Below are positions 27,936-38,170 of a stretch of DNA of 64,000 bases, in pieces (the stretch's first letter is position 1; each line of letters opens with the position of its first letter). The DNA is from Caenimonas sedimenti (GTDB lineage Bacteria > Pseudomonadota > Gammaproteobacteria > Burkholderiales > Burkholderiaceae_C), in NCBI RefSeq assembly GCF_007833165.1, contig NZ_VOBQ01000004.1:1-64000 (forward strand). Reading direction: 5' to 3'. Under the pieces are notes generated by a model. It worked only from the letters and a program-made list of their open reading frames with translations, was not told the DNA's origin and made no database searches. The position numbers and the translations under genes are program-made.

Positions 27936-29246
27936 ATGGACACCCTGATTTCCGGCGCCATCCTGCTGGGCCTCATGCTGCTGATGCTGGCCGGCGGCGT
28001 GTGGATCGCCATGACGCTCGCCATCTGCGGCTGGGTGGGCCAGGCCTTCTTCACCAACAGCCCGCCCGGCCTCAACCTGTTCTCCGCCTTCTGGGAGAGC
28101 AATGCCTCCTGGGAACTGGCTGCCTTGCCCCTGTTCATCTGGATGGGCGAGATCCTGTTCCGTACCAAGTTGAGCGAGGAGATGTTCAGTGGCCTCGCCC
28201 CCTGGCTGAACCGCGTGCCCGGCCGGCTGTTTCACACCACCATCCTGGGTTGCGGCATCTTCGGTTCGGTTTCCGGCTCTTCGGCCGCCACCTGCGCGAC
28301 CATCGCCAAGGTGTCATTGCCGGAGCTCAAGAAGCGCGGCTACGACGAGAACATCGCACTGGGCTCGCTGGCCACCGCCGGAACCCTGGGCATCCTGATC
28401 CCGCCGTCGATCACCATGGTGGTCTACGCGGTAGCGGCCGACGCGTCCATCATCCGCATCTTCCTGGCGGGCTTCCTGCCGGGGCTGCTGCTGATGGCCC
28501 TGTTCTCCGGCTACATCGCTTGGTGGGCGCTGCGCCACAAGCACAAGATGCCGCCGCGCGAAGCGGCCACCACGCTGATCGAGAAGATCAAGCTGTCACG
28601 CAACCTGGTGCCCTGCGCGCTGCTGATCGCCTTCGTCTGCTGGTCGCTGGTCGCCGGATGGGCCACCGCCACGGAATGCGCGGCCTATGGCGTGGTCGGT
28701 GCGCTCGCCTTGGCCGCCTGGAGCCGCTCGCTCAACTGGGCAAACTTCCAGTCCAGCCTGGCCGGCGCGGCGCGCACCAGCTGCATGATCATGTTCATCC
28801 TGGCGGGCGCGGCCTTCCTGACCAAGACGATGGCCTTCACCGGCATCCCGCGCGAGCTGGCCGAATGGGTCAACGCGATGCAGCTGTCGCCGTATGCGCT
28901 GATCGGCTGCCTGGTGGTGGTGTACTTGGTCTTGGGCACCGCGCTGGACGGCATCAGCATGATCGTGCTGACGGCGGCGGTCGTGCTTCCCATGATCCAG
29001 AAGGCCGGTTTCGACCTGGTGTGGTTCGGCATCTTCGTGATCCTGCTGGTGGAGATCGCCGAGGTGACCCCGCCGGTGGGCTTCAACCTCTTCGTGCTGC
29101 AGAACATGACGGGCAAGGACAGCAACCTCATCGCCCGTGCCGCCATCCCGTTCTTCCTGTGCCTGGTGGTCTGCATCGCGCTGATCACCGTGTTCCCCCA
29201 GATCGTCACCGTCGTGCCGGACGCTCTGATGGGCAAAGCCAAATGA
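27936..29246 (+). CDS. dctM: TRAP transporter large permease DctM (second copy)
   Basis: A 436-residue DctM permease with about 12 transmembrane segments. Large blocks are identical with the copy at 22649 (LSEEMF, GTLGILIPPSITMVV versus GTLGLLIPPSITMVV, and ALDGISMIVLTAAVVLPMIQ). The two copies are in opposite orientation about 5 kb apart. It probably serves both the preceding binding protein and the one that follows 30 bases downstream. Confidence 0.96.
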   Translation: MDTLISGAILLGLMLLMLAGGVWIAMTLAICGWVGQAFFTNSPPGLNLFSAFWESNASWELAALPLFIWMGEILFRTKLSEEMFSGLAPWLNRVPGRLFHTTILGCGIFGSVSGSSAATCATIAKVSLPELKKRGYDENIALGSLATAGTLGILIPPSITMVVYAVAADASIIRIFLAGFLPGLLLMALFSGYIAWWALRHKHKMPPREAATTLIEKIKLSRNLVPCALLIAFVCWSLVAGWATATECAAYGVVGALALAAWSRSLNWANFQSSLAGAARTSCMIMFILAGAAFLTKTMAFTGIPRELAEWVNAMQLSPYALIGCLVVVYLVLGTALDGISMIVLTAAVVLPMIQKAGFDLVWFGIFVILLVEIAEVTPPVGFNLFVLQNMTGKDSNLIARAAIPFFLCLVVCIALITVFPQIVTVVPDALMGKAK

Positions 29247-29276
29247 CGGCGCGCCACCTTCCTTAGAGGACTTCCC

Positions 29277-30254
29277 ATGAAAAGCATCCTGTGCGCGGCT
29301 GCGCTGGCAGCCGTGGTGGCCTCGCCTTGCCTGGCCCAACCCTCCATCCAGTGGAAACTCGCCACGGGCTACCGCGCCGAATCGTTCCACACGCAGAACA
29401 TCGAAGCGTTCGCCAGCGAGGTCGCCAGCGCCACCAGGGGCCAGCTGAAGATCGAGGTGGCGCCCAACAACAGCCTGGTGAAGCTGCCGGAGATCCCGGC
29501 GGCGGTGGCCGCGGGCAAGGTGCAGGCCGGCGAAGCCATCATGTCGGGCATGGGCAAGGACGTGCCGCTGGCCGGGGCCGACGGCGTGCCGTTCGTGGTG
29601 GGGACCTACGAGGCCGTGCAGCGCATGTGGACGCTGCAGCGGCCCGGCATCGAACGCGACTTCGCCAAACGCGGCCTGAAGCCGCTGTATGCGGTGCCGT
29701 GGCCGCCGCAGGGGCTGTACACCAACAAGCCGATCCGCGAGGCGCGGGACCTGCAGGGCCTGAAGATGCGCACCTACAACCCGACGACGGTTCGCATCGC
29801 CGAACTGCTGGGCTCCGTCCCGGTCGACGTGGCCATGGTGCAGGTCGGGACGGCGCTCAAGGAGGGCCGCATGGACGCGATGATCACCTCGGCCGTGACC
29901 GGCGTCGAAAACAAGGTGTGGGGCGGCCTGACGCATTACTATGAGCTCAATGCCTGGTTCCCGAAGAACATCGTGTTCGTGAACGCCAAAGCCTTCGACG
30001 CGCTGCCCGCCGCCACGCGCAAGGTGGTGCTCGAAAGCGCCGCCCGCGCGGAGGCGCGCGGTTTCGCCCTGAGCCAGGAAGCCGCGCACAGCGCCACCGT
30101 CGAACTGCGCCGCAACGGCATCAAGGTGGAGCCGGTGCCCTTCGAGCTGAGCCGCGACCTGAAGCGCCTGGGCGAGAAGTTCTCTCGCGAATGGGTGGCC
30201 TCGGTGGGCAACGCGGCCAATGAAATCTTCATTCCCTTCTACGACCTGAAATGA
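29277..30254 (+). CDS. TRAP transporter substrate-binding protein (third copy)
   Basis: A 325-residue DctP-type binding protein with a signal peptide (cut near LAQPSIQW, residue 22). It shares the domain plan with the other two ([17 protein letters not shown] holds the conserved arginine) but is more diverged and ends IPFYDLK. It has no dedicated permease, so one DctQM pair seems to serve two binding proteins. Its last four bases overlap the oxoprolinase start (ATGA at 30251-30254), linking this ligand closely to the oxoprolinase reaction. Confidence 0.92.
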   Translation: MKSILCAAALAAVVASPCLAQPSIQWKLATGYRAESFHTQNIEAFASEVASATRGQLKIEVAPNNSLVKLPEIPAAVAAGKVQAGEAIMSGMGKDVPLAGADGVPFVVGTYEAVQRMWTLQRPGIERDFAKRGLKPLYAVPWPPQGLYTNKPIREARDLQGLKMRTYNPTTVRIAELLGSVPVDVAMVQVGTALKEGRMDAMITSAVTGVENKVWGGLTHYYELNAWFPKNIVFVNAKAFDALPAATRKVVLESAARAEARGFALSQEAAHSATVELRRNGIKVEPVPFELSRDLKRLGEKFSREWVASVGNAANEIFIPFYDLK

Positions 30255-33200
30255 CTTCGAGCACTTCTTCTCCGCGTTGGCAGTTCTGGATCGACCGGGG
30301 CGGCACCTTCACCGACGTGGTCGGCAAGCGCCCCGATGGCACGCTCGTGACGCACAAACTGCTGTCGGAGAACCCCGAGCAGTACAAGGACGCGGCGGTG
30401 GCCGGCATCCGGCACCTGCTGGGGCTGAAGCCGGACGAGCCGATCACGCCCGAGCAGGTCGAGTGCGTGAAGATGGGGACGACCGTGGCCACCAACGCGT
30501 TGCTGGAACGCAAGGGCGAAGCCACGCTGCTGGTCACCACGCGCGGCTTCCGCGACGCGCTGCGCATCGCTTACCAGAACCGCCCCCGCCTGTTCGACCG
30601 CCACGTCGTACTGCCGGAACTGCTGTACAGCGACGTGATCGAGGCGATCGAACGCGTGGGTGCGCAGGGCGAGGTGGTGCAGCCGCTGGACGAAGGGCAT
30701 CTGCGCCAGGCCCTGCAGGCCGCGTACGCCAAGGGCCTGCGCAGCGTGGCCATTGTGTTCATGCATGGCTACCGCTTCACCGCGCATGAGCAAGCGGCGC
30801 GCGATATCGCTTTCCAGATCGGATTCACGCAGATCAGCACTTCGCACGGCACCAGCCCGATGATGAAGTTCGTGAGCCGCGGCGACACGACGGTGGTCGA
30901 CGCCTACCTGTCGCCCATCCTGCGCCGCTACGTGGAGCAGGTGGCCGGCGAGATGCCGGGCGTGCAGATCTTCTTCATGCAGTCCTCTGGCGGCTTGACG
31001 GATGCGCACGCGTTCCAGGGCAAGGATGCCATCCTCTCGGGCCCGGCCGGCGGCATCGTCGGCATGGCCCGCACCGCGTCGTTGGGCGGGCACGAAAAGG
31101 TCATCGGCTTCGACATGGGCGGGACGTCCACCGACGTCTCGCACTATGCCGGCGAGTTCGAGCGGGAGTTCGAGACGCAGGTGGCCGGCGTGCGCATGCG
31201 CGCGCCGATGATGAGCATCCATACCGTCGCGGCTGGCGGTGGGTCCATCCTGCAGTTCGACGGCTCGCGCTTCCGCGTCGGGCCGCAGAGCGCCGGTGCC
31301 AATCCGGGCCCGGCCAGCTATCGCCGCGGCGGCCCGCTGGCCGTGACGGATGCCAACGTGATGGTCGGCAAGATCCAGCCGCGCTTTTTCCCCAAGGTCT
31401 TCGGACCCAAGGCCAACGAAGCGTTGAGCCATGAAACCGTCGAAGCGAAGTTCAACGAACTGGCAGGCAAGACCGGACGCAGCGCGGAAGTGGTCGCTGA
31501 AGGCTTCATCAACATCGCCGTGCAGCAGATGGCGAACGCCATCAAGAAGATCTCCGTCGCACGTGGCTACGACGTCACGCGCTACACCTTGCAGTGCTTC
31601 GGCGGCGCGGGAGGGCAGCATGCCTGCCTGGTGGCCGATGCGCTGGGCATGACGCGCGTGTTCGTGCATCCGCTGGCGGGTGTGCTGTCCGCCTATGGGA
31701 TGGGCCTGGCCGACCAGACGGTGATCCGCGAACAGGCGGTGGAATTGCTGCTGTCGCAGCAGAACCTGCCCCTGGTCGCCGAGAAGCTGGAAACCCTGGG
31801 CGCGGCCGCGCAAGCCGAGCTGCAGCGCCAGCAGGTGAGCGCCAACGAGGTGCAGGTGCGGCACCGCGTCCACGTGCGCTACGAAGGCAGCGACTCCGCG
31901 CTCGTCGTGCCTTTCGGTGACCTGCGCACCGTGATCGCCGGCTTCGAGGCGGCTTATCGCCAGCGCTTCTCTTTCCTGATGCAGGGCAAGGCCATGATGG
32001 TCGAGGCCGTGTCGGTCGAGGCGATCGTCGCCGGCGACGCGCCGGCCGAGCCCCGGTTCGACGTGCAGCCCGCGCGTGAAGTCCCGCGCCGGGAGACGGT
32101 GCGCATGTATTCCGGCGGCCAGTGGCACGAGGCCGCGCTGGTGGTGCGCGAGGACCTGCGGCCGGGCGACGTGATTCCCGGCCCCGCGATCATCGCGGAG
32201 AAGAACGCCACCACGGTCGTCGAGCCCGGCTGGGAGGCGCAGCTCACGGCACTGGACCACATCGTGCTGGACCGCCGCGTGGCGCGCGCCGTGAAGTTCG
32301 CGGCCGGGACTCGAGTGGATCCGGTGCTGCTGGAGGTCTTCAACAACCTCTTCATGAACATCGCCGAGCAGATGGGCCTGCAGCTGCAGAACACGGCCTA
32401 CTCGGTGAACATCAAGGAGCGCCTCGACTTCTCGTGCGCGCTGTTCGACGCGGACGGCAACCTGATCGCCAACGCGCCCCACATGCCCGTGCACCTGGGC
32501 AGCATGGGCGAGAGCATCAAGACCGTGATCCGCGAGAACCAGGGCCGCATGTCGCCGGGCGACGTCTATGTGCTGAACGACCCGTACCACGGCGGCACGC
32601 ACCTGCCCGACGTGACGGTCATCACGCCGGTCTACCTGGGCACCTCGGCGACGGATCGCCCGCTTTTCTACGTGGGTTCTCGCGGTCATCACGCCGACAT
32701 CGGCGGCATCACGCCCGGCTCGATGCCCCCGTTCTCGACCCGCATCGAGGAAGAAGGCGTCGAGATCAACAACGTGAAACTGGTGGATCGCGGCGTATTG
32801 CGCGAAAAGGAGATGCTGGCCCTGCTGCGCGGTGACGGGCCGAACGGCGCGAAGCACCCCAGCCGCAACCCCGAGCAGAACATGGCGGACCTGAAGGCGC
32901 AGATCGCGGCCAACGAGAAGGGCGTGCAGGAACTGCGCAAGATGACCGAAACCTTCGGTCTCGATGTCGTCCAGGCCTACATGCGGCACGTGCAGGACAA
33001 CGCCGAGGAATCGGTCCGGCGCGTGATCACGCGCTTGAAGGATGGCCAGTTCACCCTTTCCCTGGACAACGGCGCACAGATCAAGGTGGCGATCCGCGTG
33101 AACGCGGCGCAGCGCAGCGCCGAGATCGACTTCAGCGGCACCTCGCCGCAGCAGGAGAACAACTTCAACGCGCCGCGCGCGGTCTGCATGGCGGCGGTGT

Positions 33201-33892
33201 TGTACGTGTTCCGCACGCTGGTGGCCGACGACATCCCGCTCAACGCCGGCTGCCTGAAGCCGCTGAAGGTGATCATCCCGGCAGGCTCGATGCTGAACCC
33301 GAATCCGCCAGCCTCGGTGGTGGCAGGCAACGTCGAGACGTCCACCTGCATCACCAATGCGCTGTATGGCGCCCTGGGCGTGATGGCCGCCGGGCAGTGC
33401 ACGATGAACAACTTCACCTTCGGCAACGCACGCTACCAGTACTACGAGACCATCTCCGGTGGCAGCGGCGCTGGCGGCGTGTACGACGACAAGGGTGAAT
33501 TGACCGGCGGCTTCGACGGCACCAGCGTGGTTCAGGCGCACATGACCAATTCGCGGCTGACCGACCCGGAAATCCTGGAGTTCAGGTTTCCGGTGCGGCT
33601 GGAAAGCTATGAGATCCGGAAAGGCTCGGGTGGCGCGGGGCGCTGGAAGGGCGGCAACGGCGGCGTGCGCCGCGTGCGCTTCCTGGAGCAGATGACGGCC
33701 AGCATCCTGTCGAACGGCCGCAAGCACGGCGCTTTCGGCATGGCCGGTGGCCAGCCGGGGCAGGTGGGCATCAATCGCGTGGTGCGGTCCGATGGGAGCA
33801 CCGAAGCCCTGGACCACATCGGCCAGGCCGAAATGGCACCAGGGGACATCTTCGAGATCCACACGCCGGGAGGCGGGGGGTTCGGTTCGTAG
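30251..33892 (+). CDS. Fused 5-oxoprolinase / hydantoinase A-B protein
   Basis: A 1213-residue protein joining a HyuA-type half (residues about 10-680) with a HyuB-type half (about 690-1210), the architecture of ATP-dependent 5-oxoprolinase (OPLAH). Landmarks are [10 protein letters not shown] (15-24), [15 protein letters not shown] (about 75), the actin-like ATP motif [14 protein letters not shown] (about 285), and HyuB motifs [13 protein letters not shown] (about 777) and [12 protein letters not shown] near 1070. The enzyme hydrolyses 5-oxoproline to glutamate with ATP, though hydantoin or related imides are alternatives. It is coupled to the third TRAP binding protein. The stop TAG lies inside a REP-like element. 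Confidence 0.93.
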   Translation: MTSSTSSPRWQFWIDRGGTFTDVVGKRPDGTLVTHKLLSENPEQYKDAAVAGIRHLLGLKPDEPITPEQVECVKMGTTVATNALLERKGEATLLVTTRGFRDALRIAYQNRPRLFDRHVVLPELLYSDVIEAIERVGAQGEVVQPLDEGHLRQALQAAYAKGLRSVAIVFMHGYRFTAHEQAARDIAFQIGFTQISTSHGTSPMMKFVSRGDTTVVDAYLSPILRRYVEQVAGEMPGVQIFFMQSSGGLTDAHAFQGKDAILSGPAGGIVGMARTASLGGHEKVIGFDMGGTSTDVSHYAGEFEREFETQVAGVRMRAPMMSIHTVAAGGGSILQFDGSRFRVGPQSAGANPGPASYRRGGPLAVTDANVMVGKIQPRFFPKVFGPKANEALSHETVEAKFNELAGKTGRSAEVVAEGFINIAVQQMANAIKKISVARGYDVTRYTLQCFGGAGGQHACLVADALGMTRVFVHPLAGVLSAYGMGLADQTVIREQAVELLLSQQNLPLVAEKLETLGAAAQAELQRQQVSANEVQVRHRVHVRYEGSDSALVVPFGDLRTVIAGFEAAYRQRFSFLMQGKAMMVEAVSVEAIVAGDAPAEPRFDVQPAREVPRRETVRMYSGGQWHEAALVVREDLRPGDVIPGPAIIAEKNATTVVEPGWEAQLTALDHIVLDRRVARAVKFAAGTRVDPVLLEVFNNLFMNIAEQMGLQLQNTAYSVNIKERLDFSCALFDADGNLIANAPHMPVHLGSMGESIKTVIRENQGRMSPGDVYVLNDPYHGGTHLPDVTVITPVYLGTSATDRPLFYVGSRGHHADIGGITPGSMPPFSTRIEEEGVEINNVKLVDRGVLREKEMLALLRGDGPNGAKHPSRNPEQNMADLKAQIAANEKGVQELRKMTETFGLDVVQAYMRHVQDNAEESVRRVITRLKDGQFTLSLDNGAQIKVAIRVNAAQRSAEIDFSGTSPQQENNFNAPRAVCMAAVLYVFRTLVADDIPLNAGCLKPLKVIIPAGSMLNPNPPASVVAGNVETSTCITNALYGALGVMAAGQCTMNNFTFGNARYQYYETISGGSGAGGVYDDKGELTGGFDGTSVVQAHMTNSRLTDPEILEFRFPVRLESYEIRKGSGGAGRWKGGNGGVRRVRFLEQMTASILSNGRKHGAFGMAGGQPGQVGINRVVRSDGSTEALDHIGQAEMAPGDIFEIHTPGGGGFGS

Positions 33893-33979
33893 GCTGGGGT
33901 GAGCGGCGCAGTCGAACCCCAGCTTTCGAGCGCTTCACGAAACCGCTGGGGTTCCGCTGGCGCGGTCACCCCAGCCTAC
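33889..33979. repeat. BIME-like inverted pair of REP sequences
   Basis: The element starts GTAGGCTGGGGTGA (33889) and ends TCACCCCAGCCTAC (33979), a perfect inverted repeat. Inside are CGAACCCCAGC and GCTGGGGTTC, so it is two head-to-head REP units, each a GC hairpin. It fills the space between oplAH and the convergent HhH protein gene. The first bases supply the oplAH stop codon TAG at 33890-33892. Such elements can stabilise 3' ends or separate convergent transcription. Confidence 0.85.
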
Positions 33980-33984
33980 GAAGA

Positions 33985-34311
33985 CTATTTCTTCGCGGCC
34001 GGCTTCTCGCCCGCCTTCGCCGGCTTCTCGTTCCCCGCCGCCGCCGTCTTGAAGGCTTCACCATTGACGGTGAGGCCTTCCTTCGAGTATTTGGCGGCCG
34101 CGCCTTCCTTCACGCCCTTCACGCGGGCCATCAGGTCGTTCCAGTCCTTGAACGCGCCCTTCTTGCGCTCGTCCAGGATGCGGCCCGACAGCGCGGGGCC
34201 GATGCCCTTGATGCCGTCGAGTTCGGCGGCCGAGGCCTTGTTCACGTCGGCGGCGGCGAAGGCGCTGCCGGCAAAGGTCAAAGCCAGGACGGCCAGGAGT
34301 TGCTTGATCAT
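33985..34311 (-). CDS. ComEA-like helix-hairpin-helix exported protein
   Basis: A 108-residue protein with a signal peptide (residues 1-20, ending SAFA), then a helix-hairpin-helix DNA-binding pair: ADVNKASAAELDGIKGIGPA with the GIG hairpin near residue 40, and a second half around WNDLMARVKGV. The tail is Lys/Ala-rich. ComEA proteins bind DNA in the periplasm during natural transformation; many Betaproteobacteria have short stand-alone versions like this. ATG 34311 is preceded by AGAGAGGAAC. It is probably monocistronic, with an intergenic gap of 144 bases to hldD. Confidence 0.88.
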   Translation of the reverse strand: MIKQLLAVLALTFAGSAFAAADVNKASAAELDGIKGIGPALSGRILDERKKGAFKDWNDLMARVKGVKEGAAAKYSKEGLTVNGEAFKTAAAGNEKPAKAGEKPAAKK

Positions 34312-34455
34312 GATGTTCCTCTCTTCCTCGTGTGAGTGATTTGTTCGCCGCGGGATCGTCGGCAAACGGACTCTATGCACTCGCGTGCGGGAAGGGAACC
34401 CATGGGTTCAGATGTCACAAGCCCTGCGTGACGGGGCCGGTGGGAACGACAGTGA

Positions 34456-35463
34456 TCAAGAACCCGTGGTGACGGATTGCAGGACTTTCATGTAGCTCGC
34501 CACACCGGCAGCAACGTCGGCGAAGACGTGGTCGCACCCCGCTTCGCGCAGCGCCGTCAGGTCCGCCTGGGTGTAGCACTGGTACTTGCCGCGCAGCGCT
34601 TCGGGGAAGGGGATGTACTCGACGAGACCCGCGGCGGCCGCGCCCGCCGTGTCGAGCGCCGGGCCTTCGCGCAAGGCATTCACCACCGCCGTCGCCACGT
34701 CGTTGAACGGCTGCGCCCGCCCCGTGCCCAGGTTGAAGATGCCCGACTTTTCCGGGTGGTCGAAGAACCACAGGTTGACCGCCACCACGTCGTCGACGAA
34801 CACGAAGTCGCGCTTCTGCTCGCCCGGGCCATAGCCGCCGTACTCGCCGAACAGCTTGACCTTGCCTTCGGCGCTGAACTGGTTGAACTGGTGGAAGGCC
34901 ACGCTGGCCATGCGCCCCTTGTGCTGCTCGCGCGGACCGTAGACGTTGAAGTAGCGGAAACCCGCCACCTGGCGCTTGATGCGCTTGAAGTCCTTGCCGC
35001 ACTCGCGGCGCATCCGCTGGTCGAACAGCAGCTTGCTGTAGCCGTAGACGTTGAGCGGCTGTTCGAACTCGGGCGTCTCGCGGAAGGTGTCCGATCCGCC
35101 ATAGACCGCCGCCGACGAGGCGTACAGCAGCCGCGTGCCGCGCTGCTGGCACGACTCGAACAGCGTGCACGACACGCCGTAGTTGTTGTCCATCATGTAC
35201 TTGCCGTCGGTTTCCATGGTGTCGCTGCAGGCGCCTTCATGGAACACCGCTTCGACCTTGCCGAAGCCGCCGTCGGCGAAGATGGAATAGAACTCGTCGG
35301 CGTCGATGTAATCGTCGATCCGCAGGTCCGCCAGGTTGCGGAACTTGTCGCCCTGCGTCAGGTCGTCGACGGCGATGATGTTGTCGATGCCGCGAGCGTT
35401 CAAACCCTGGATGATGTTCGAACCAATGAACCCGGCGGCGCCGGTGACCACGACTCGGGTCAT
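34456..35463 (-). CDS. hldD: ADP-L-glycero-D-manno-heptose 6-epimerase
   Basis: A 335-residue SDR-type epimerase that converts ADP-D-glycero- to ADP-L-glycero-beta-D-manno-heptose for the LPS inner core. The N-terminal motif [11 protein letters not shown] (about residues 7-17) binds NADP. The active-site tyrosine-lysine pair lies in [10 protein letters not shown] (about 139-148). The [11 protein letters not shown] motif near residue 170 is typical of HldD. The gene overlaps hldE1 by 4 bases and follows lapA-lapB, a standard Burkholderiales envelope cluster. Confidence 0.96.
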   Translation of the reverse strand: MTRVVVTGAAGFIGSNIIQGLNARGIDNIIAVDDLTQGDKFRNLADLRIDDYIDADEFYSIFADGGFGKVEAVFHEGACSDTMETDGKYMMDNNYGVSCTLFESCQQRGTRLLYASSAAVYGGSDTFRETPEFEQPLNVYGYSKLLFDQRMRRECGKDFKRIKRQVAGFRYFNVYGPREQHKGRMASVAFHQFNQFSAEGKVKLFGEYGGYGPGEQKRDFVFVDDVVAVNLWFFDHPEKSGIFNLGTGRAQPFNDVATAVVNALREGPALDTAGAAAAGLVEYIPFPEALRGKYQCYTQADLTALREAGCDHVFADVAAGVASYMKVLQSVTTGS

Positions 35464-36389
35464 GCGAAAAGCTCCTCGTAAGTGACGGTGGCGGTGCCGA
35501 ACTTGCCCACCACGATGCCGCCGGCCCGATTGGCGATGGGCACCGCGTCGCGCAGGGACAGCCCGGCCGCGACCATGGCCGCGAGCGTCGCGATCACCGT
35601 GTCGCCCGCGCCGGTGACGTCAAACACTTCGCGGGCCTGCGCCTTCACATGCAGCTCGCCTGCGGTGTCGAAGAGCGTCATGCCTTCTTCGCTGCGCGTG
35701 ACCAGCAGGGCCTGCAGGCCGAGTGCCTCACGCAGGTTCTGCGCCTTGGTGCGCAGTTCTTCCTCGCTGTGCCACGCGCCCACGACCTGCTGGAGTTCGG
35801 CCCGGTTGGGCGTGATGACGGTGGCGCCGCGGTAGCGCTGGTAGTCCGAGCCCTTCGGGTCGACCAGGACGGCCTTTCCGGCGCTCCGCGCGGAGGCGAT
35901 CATGGCCGGGATGTGCGCGAGGCCGCCCTTGCCGTAGTCGGAGAACAGCACGGCGTCCTGGTCCGGCGCCAGGGCGGCGAATGAGTCGTTCTGCAACGAG
36001 AGCACCTCGTGGTCGGGCTCGTTCTCGAAATCCATGCGCAGCAGCTGCTGCTGCCGGCCGATGACGCGCAGCTTGACGGTGGTGGTCAGGCCGGGGTCGC
36101 GCTTCAGGTGGGCGGCGATGCCGGCTTCCTTCAGCAGCCTTTCCAGCTTGTGGCCGGGCTCGTCGTCCCCGATGACGCCCAGGAAGCTGGCGCGCGCGCC
36201 CAGCGTGGAGACGTTGTAGGCCACGTTGGCGGCGGCGCCGATGCGCTCTTCCTCGCGAGTGACCTTGACCACCGGCACCGGTGCCTCGGGCGAGATGCGG
36301 TCCACGGCGCCATGCCAGTAGCGGTCGAGCATGGCGTCGCCCACCACGAGGACCCGCGCACGGGCGAGTTGCTGCTTGGTCAGTGTCAT
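35460..36389 (-). CDS. rfaE1: D-glycero-beta-D-manno-heptose 7-phosphate kinase
   Basis: A 309-residue PfkB-family kinase corresponding to the N-terminal half of HldE only; the adenylyltransferase half is absent here, as is usual where rfaE1 and rfaE2 are split. It shows [12 protein letters not shown] near residue 17, the GAAANVAYN substrate region, and the catalytic anion-hole motif FDVTGAGDT near 250. ATG 36389 is chosen because it shares one base with the stop of lapB (TGATG), and an upstream extension has no homology. It supplies heptose 1,7-bisphosphate for HldD. Confidence 0.93.
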   Translation of the reverse strand: MTLTKQQLARARVLVVGDAMLDRYWHGAVDRISPEAPVPVVKVTREEERIGAAANVAYNVSTLGARASFLGVIGDDEPGHKLERLLKEAGIAAHLKRDPGLTTTVKLRVIGRQQQLLRMDFENEPDHEVLSLQNDSFAALAPDQDAVLFSDYGKGGLAHIPAMIASARSAGKAVLVDPKGSDYQRYRGATVITPNRAELQQVVGAWHSEEELRTKAQNLREALGLQALLVTRSEEGMTLFDTAGELHVKAQAREVFDVTGAGDTVIATLAAMVAAGLSLRDAVPIANRAGGIVVGKFGTATVTYEELFA

Positions 36390-37522
36390 CACAGTTCTTC
36401 CACCCGGCGTGCGGGATAGCTGTCCCAGGCCTGGCACCCGGGGCAATGCCAGAAGTGCTGCTTGGCTTCAAAGCCGCAGGCGGCGCAGCGGTAACGCGTG
36501 AGCGGCTTCACCGCGTGATCGAGTGCGCGCTGCACGTCGGGGTGGAACTGCTCGTGCTCCAGCTTCTCTCCCGCGATCCATTTGGCGGCAGCCACCAGCG
36601 AAGGCTCCCGCTCCAGGTGCCGCACGTACCAGGCGCGGGCGACGGCGGGATCCGCCTCCAGGCCGGCGATGCCGTCGAGCACGTCCAGCGAAGGCGTGAG
36701 TTCGTAGCTGCCCTGCAGGATCTCCAGTGCCTCGTCGCGCTTGCCGCAGGCGAGCGCCGCCTCGGCCAGCGGCCGGGCCATCAGGGGAATGGCGAGCGGC
36801 ACCGCATGGGCCAGGCGGGAGAGCAGGGCGAACGCACCTTCCGCATCGCCCGCGCGCCGCTTGAGCGCTGCCAGTTCGATCTGCGGGCGCGGCGCCTGGG
36901 GCGCCTCCTGCATGGCCTGCCGCAGCAGCCGCTCGGCTTCCTCCGGCGGGGCCGCGGTGGCTTCCTCGCAGAGGTAGTGCGCCTGCCGGCCGCCGAACTG
37001 CGCGGAGCCGGCGGCGTCGAGCTTGCGCGCGATCTCGGAGGCCTGCGCCCAGTCGCGCGAACGCTCGTAGATGGCGAGCAGCGCGAGCAGGGCCTGCTCC
37101 TGGTAGGCCGTGCCTTCGAGCTTGCGCAGCGCCTCTTCCGCGCGGTCCAGCAGTCCCGCCTTCAGGTAGTCCAGCGCCAGTGCGTGCTGGGCCCGATGCC
37201 GGTCGGCCCGCGTCAGGTCGCCCCGCGACAGCAGGTGTTCATGCACGCGGACCGCGCGCTCGTACTCGCCGCGCCGGCGGAACAGGTTGCCCAGGGCGAA
37301 ATGCAGTTCGGAGGTGTCCGGATCGTTCTGCACGGCCTCGATGAACGCGTCGATGGCCTGGTCCTGCTGCTCGTTCAGCAGGAAGTTGAGGCCGCGGAAG
37401 TAGGCCTTGGGCGCCAGGCGGTTCTCGATCCGCAGCTGGCGCAGGTCCAGCCGCGACGCCAGCCAGCCGAGGCCGAAGGCGACCGGCAGGCCCCACAGCA
37501 GCCAGGTGAGGTCAAAGTCCAT
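36389..37522 (-). CDS. lapB: LPS assembly protein LapB (tetratricopeptide)
   Basis: A 377-residue protein with an N-terminal membrane helix (about residues 4-20), a long stack of TPR repeats (about 50-330) and a C-terminal rubredoxin-like metal site with two CxxC pairs (CAAC near residue 353 and CPGC near 366). LapB regulates LPS synthesis by controlling LpxC turnover through FtsH. The first 11 bases overlap the end of lapA, matching the conserved lapA-lapB pair. Confidence 0.95.
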   Translation of the reverse strand: MDFDLTWLLWGLPVAFGLGWLASRLDLRQLRIENRLAPKAYFRGLNFLLNEQQDQAIDAFIEAVQNDPDTSELHFALGNLFRRRGEYERAVRVHEHLLSRGDLTRADRHRAQHALALDYLKAGLLDRAEEALRKLEGTAYQEQALLALLAIYERSRDWAQASEIARKLDAAGSAQFGGRQAHYLCEEATAAPPEEAERLLRQAMQEAPQAPRPQIELAALKRRAGDAEGAFALLSRLAHAVPLAIPLMARPLAEAALACGKRDEALEILQGSYELTPSLDVLDGIAGLEADPAVARAWYVRHLEREPSLVAAAKWIAGEKLEHEQFHPDVQRALDHAVKPLTRYRCAACGFEAKQHFWHCPGCQAWDSYPARRVEEL

Positions 37523-37811
37523 GCGGGGGGCCGGCAGGCGGCGGTTCGGCGGCGGCTGGTGCCGGCGCGGTGGGCAATGGCTGCGGCTTGGCGCGCAGCG
37601 CCGCCGCACGGTGCTGCAGCCAGCGCGGCACCATGCCCAGCGCCCCGATGGCGAGCCCGACGGCGAATGCGGTCAGCACGACCAGCACCATCGGCGCGCG
37701 CCACTGCGTGCCGAAGAAGAAATGCACCGTCGCGTCCTGCTGGTTGTTCAGGGCGAAAGCGAAGAGGGTAAAAAAAATGGCTGCCTTGAGCAGCCACGTG
37801 AGGTATTTCAT
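37512..37811 (-). CDS. lapA: LapA-family membrane protein
   Basis: A 99-residue DUF1049 protein with two transmembrane helices (about residues 5-20 and 40-60) and a conserved ALNNQQDATVHFFFG segment between them, then a Pro/Ala-rich tail. It is the usual partner of LapB in the inner membrane, in LPS assembly. Its end overlaps lapB by 11 bases; ihfB lies 29 bases upstream. Confidence 0.92.
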   Translation of the reverse strand: MKYLTWLLKAAIFFTLFAFALNNQQDATVHFFFGTQWRAPMVLVVLTAFAVGLAIGALGMVPRWLQHRAAALRAKPQPLPTAPAPAAAEPPPAGPPHGL

Positions 37812-37840
37812 CGGCGTCCCGACCGGATTCTAGGGCCTGC

Positions 37841-38146
37841 CTATTTGCCGGCCTCGAGTTCCTGCGTGCGCTCGTCCACGGCCTCGCGCAAGGCCTTGCC
37901 CGGCTTGAAATGCGGCACCCGCTTTTCAGGGATGTGCACGCTCTCGCCGGAACGCGGGTTGCGCCCCATGCGGGGCGGCCTGCGATTGATGGAGAAGCTG
38001 CCGAAGCCGCGGATCTCGATGCGGTGGCCGCGCACCAGCGCCTCGCCCATCGCGTCAAGAATGGTCTTGACCGCGTATTCCGCGTCGCGGTGGGTGAGTT
38101 GGCTGAAGCGGGAGGCCAGCTCTTCGACGAGATCGCTGCGGGTCAT
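37841..38146 (-). CDS. ihfB: Integration host factor beta subunit
   Basis: A 101-residue HU/IHF-family DNA-bending protein with the family signature around [21 protein letters not shown] (about residues 46-66), and the beta-subunit start [11 protein letters not shown]. It dimerises with IhfA and bends DNA at specific sites, affecting sigma-54 promoters such as that of glnA. ATG 38146 was chosen because the family starts there; the longer frame runs into a REP-like palindrome. It lies downstream of rpsA as in most Proteobacteria. Confidence 0.96.
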   Translation of the reverse strand: MTRSDLVEELASRFSQLTHRDAEYAVKTILDAMGEALVRGHRIEIRGFGSFSINRRPPRMGRNPRSGESVHIPEKRVPHFKPGKALREAVDERTQELEAGK

Positions 38147-38170
38147 TGGGTTCGTGTGCGCGAAAAGGGT

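Noticed and set aside
30239..33862. A minus-strand frame of about 1200 codons opposite the oxoprolinase
   Set aside because: Mirror of the third-codon G/C bias of oplAH; no recognisable protein features.
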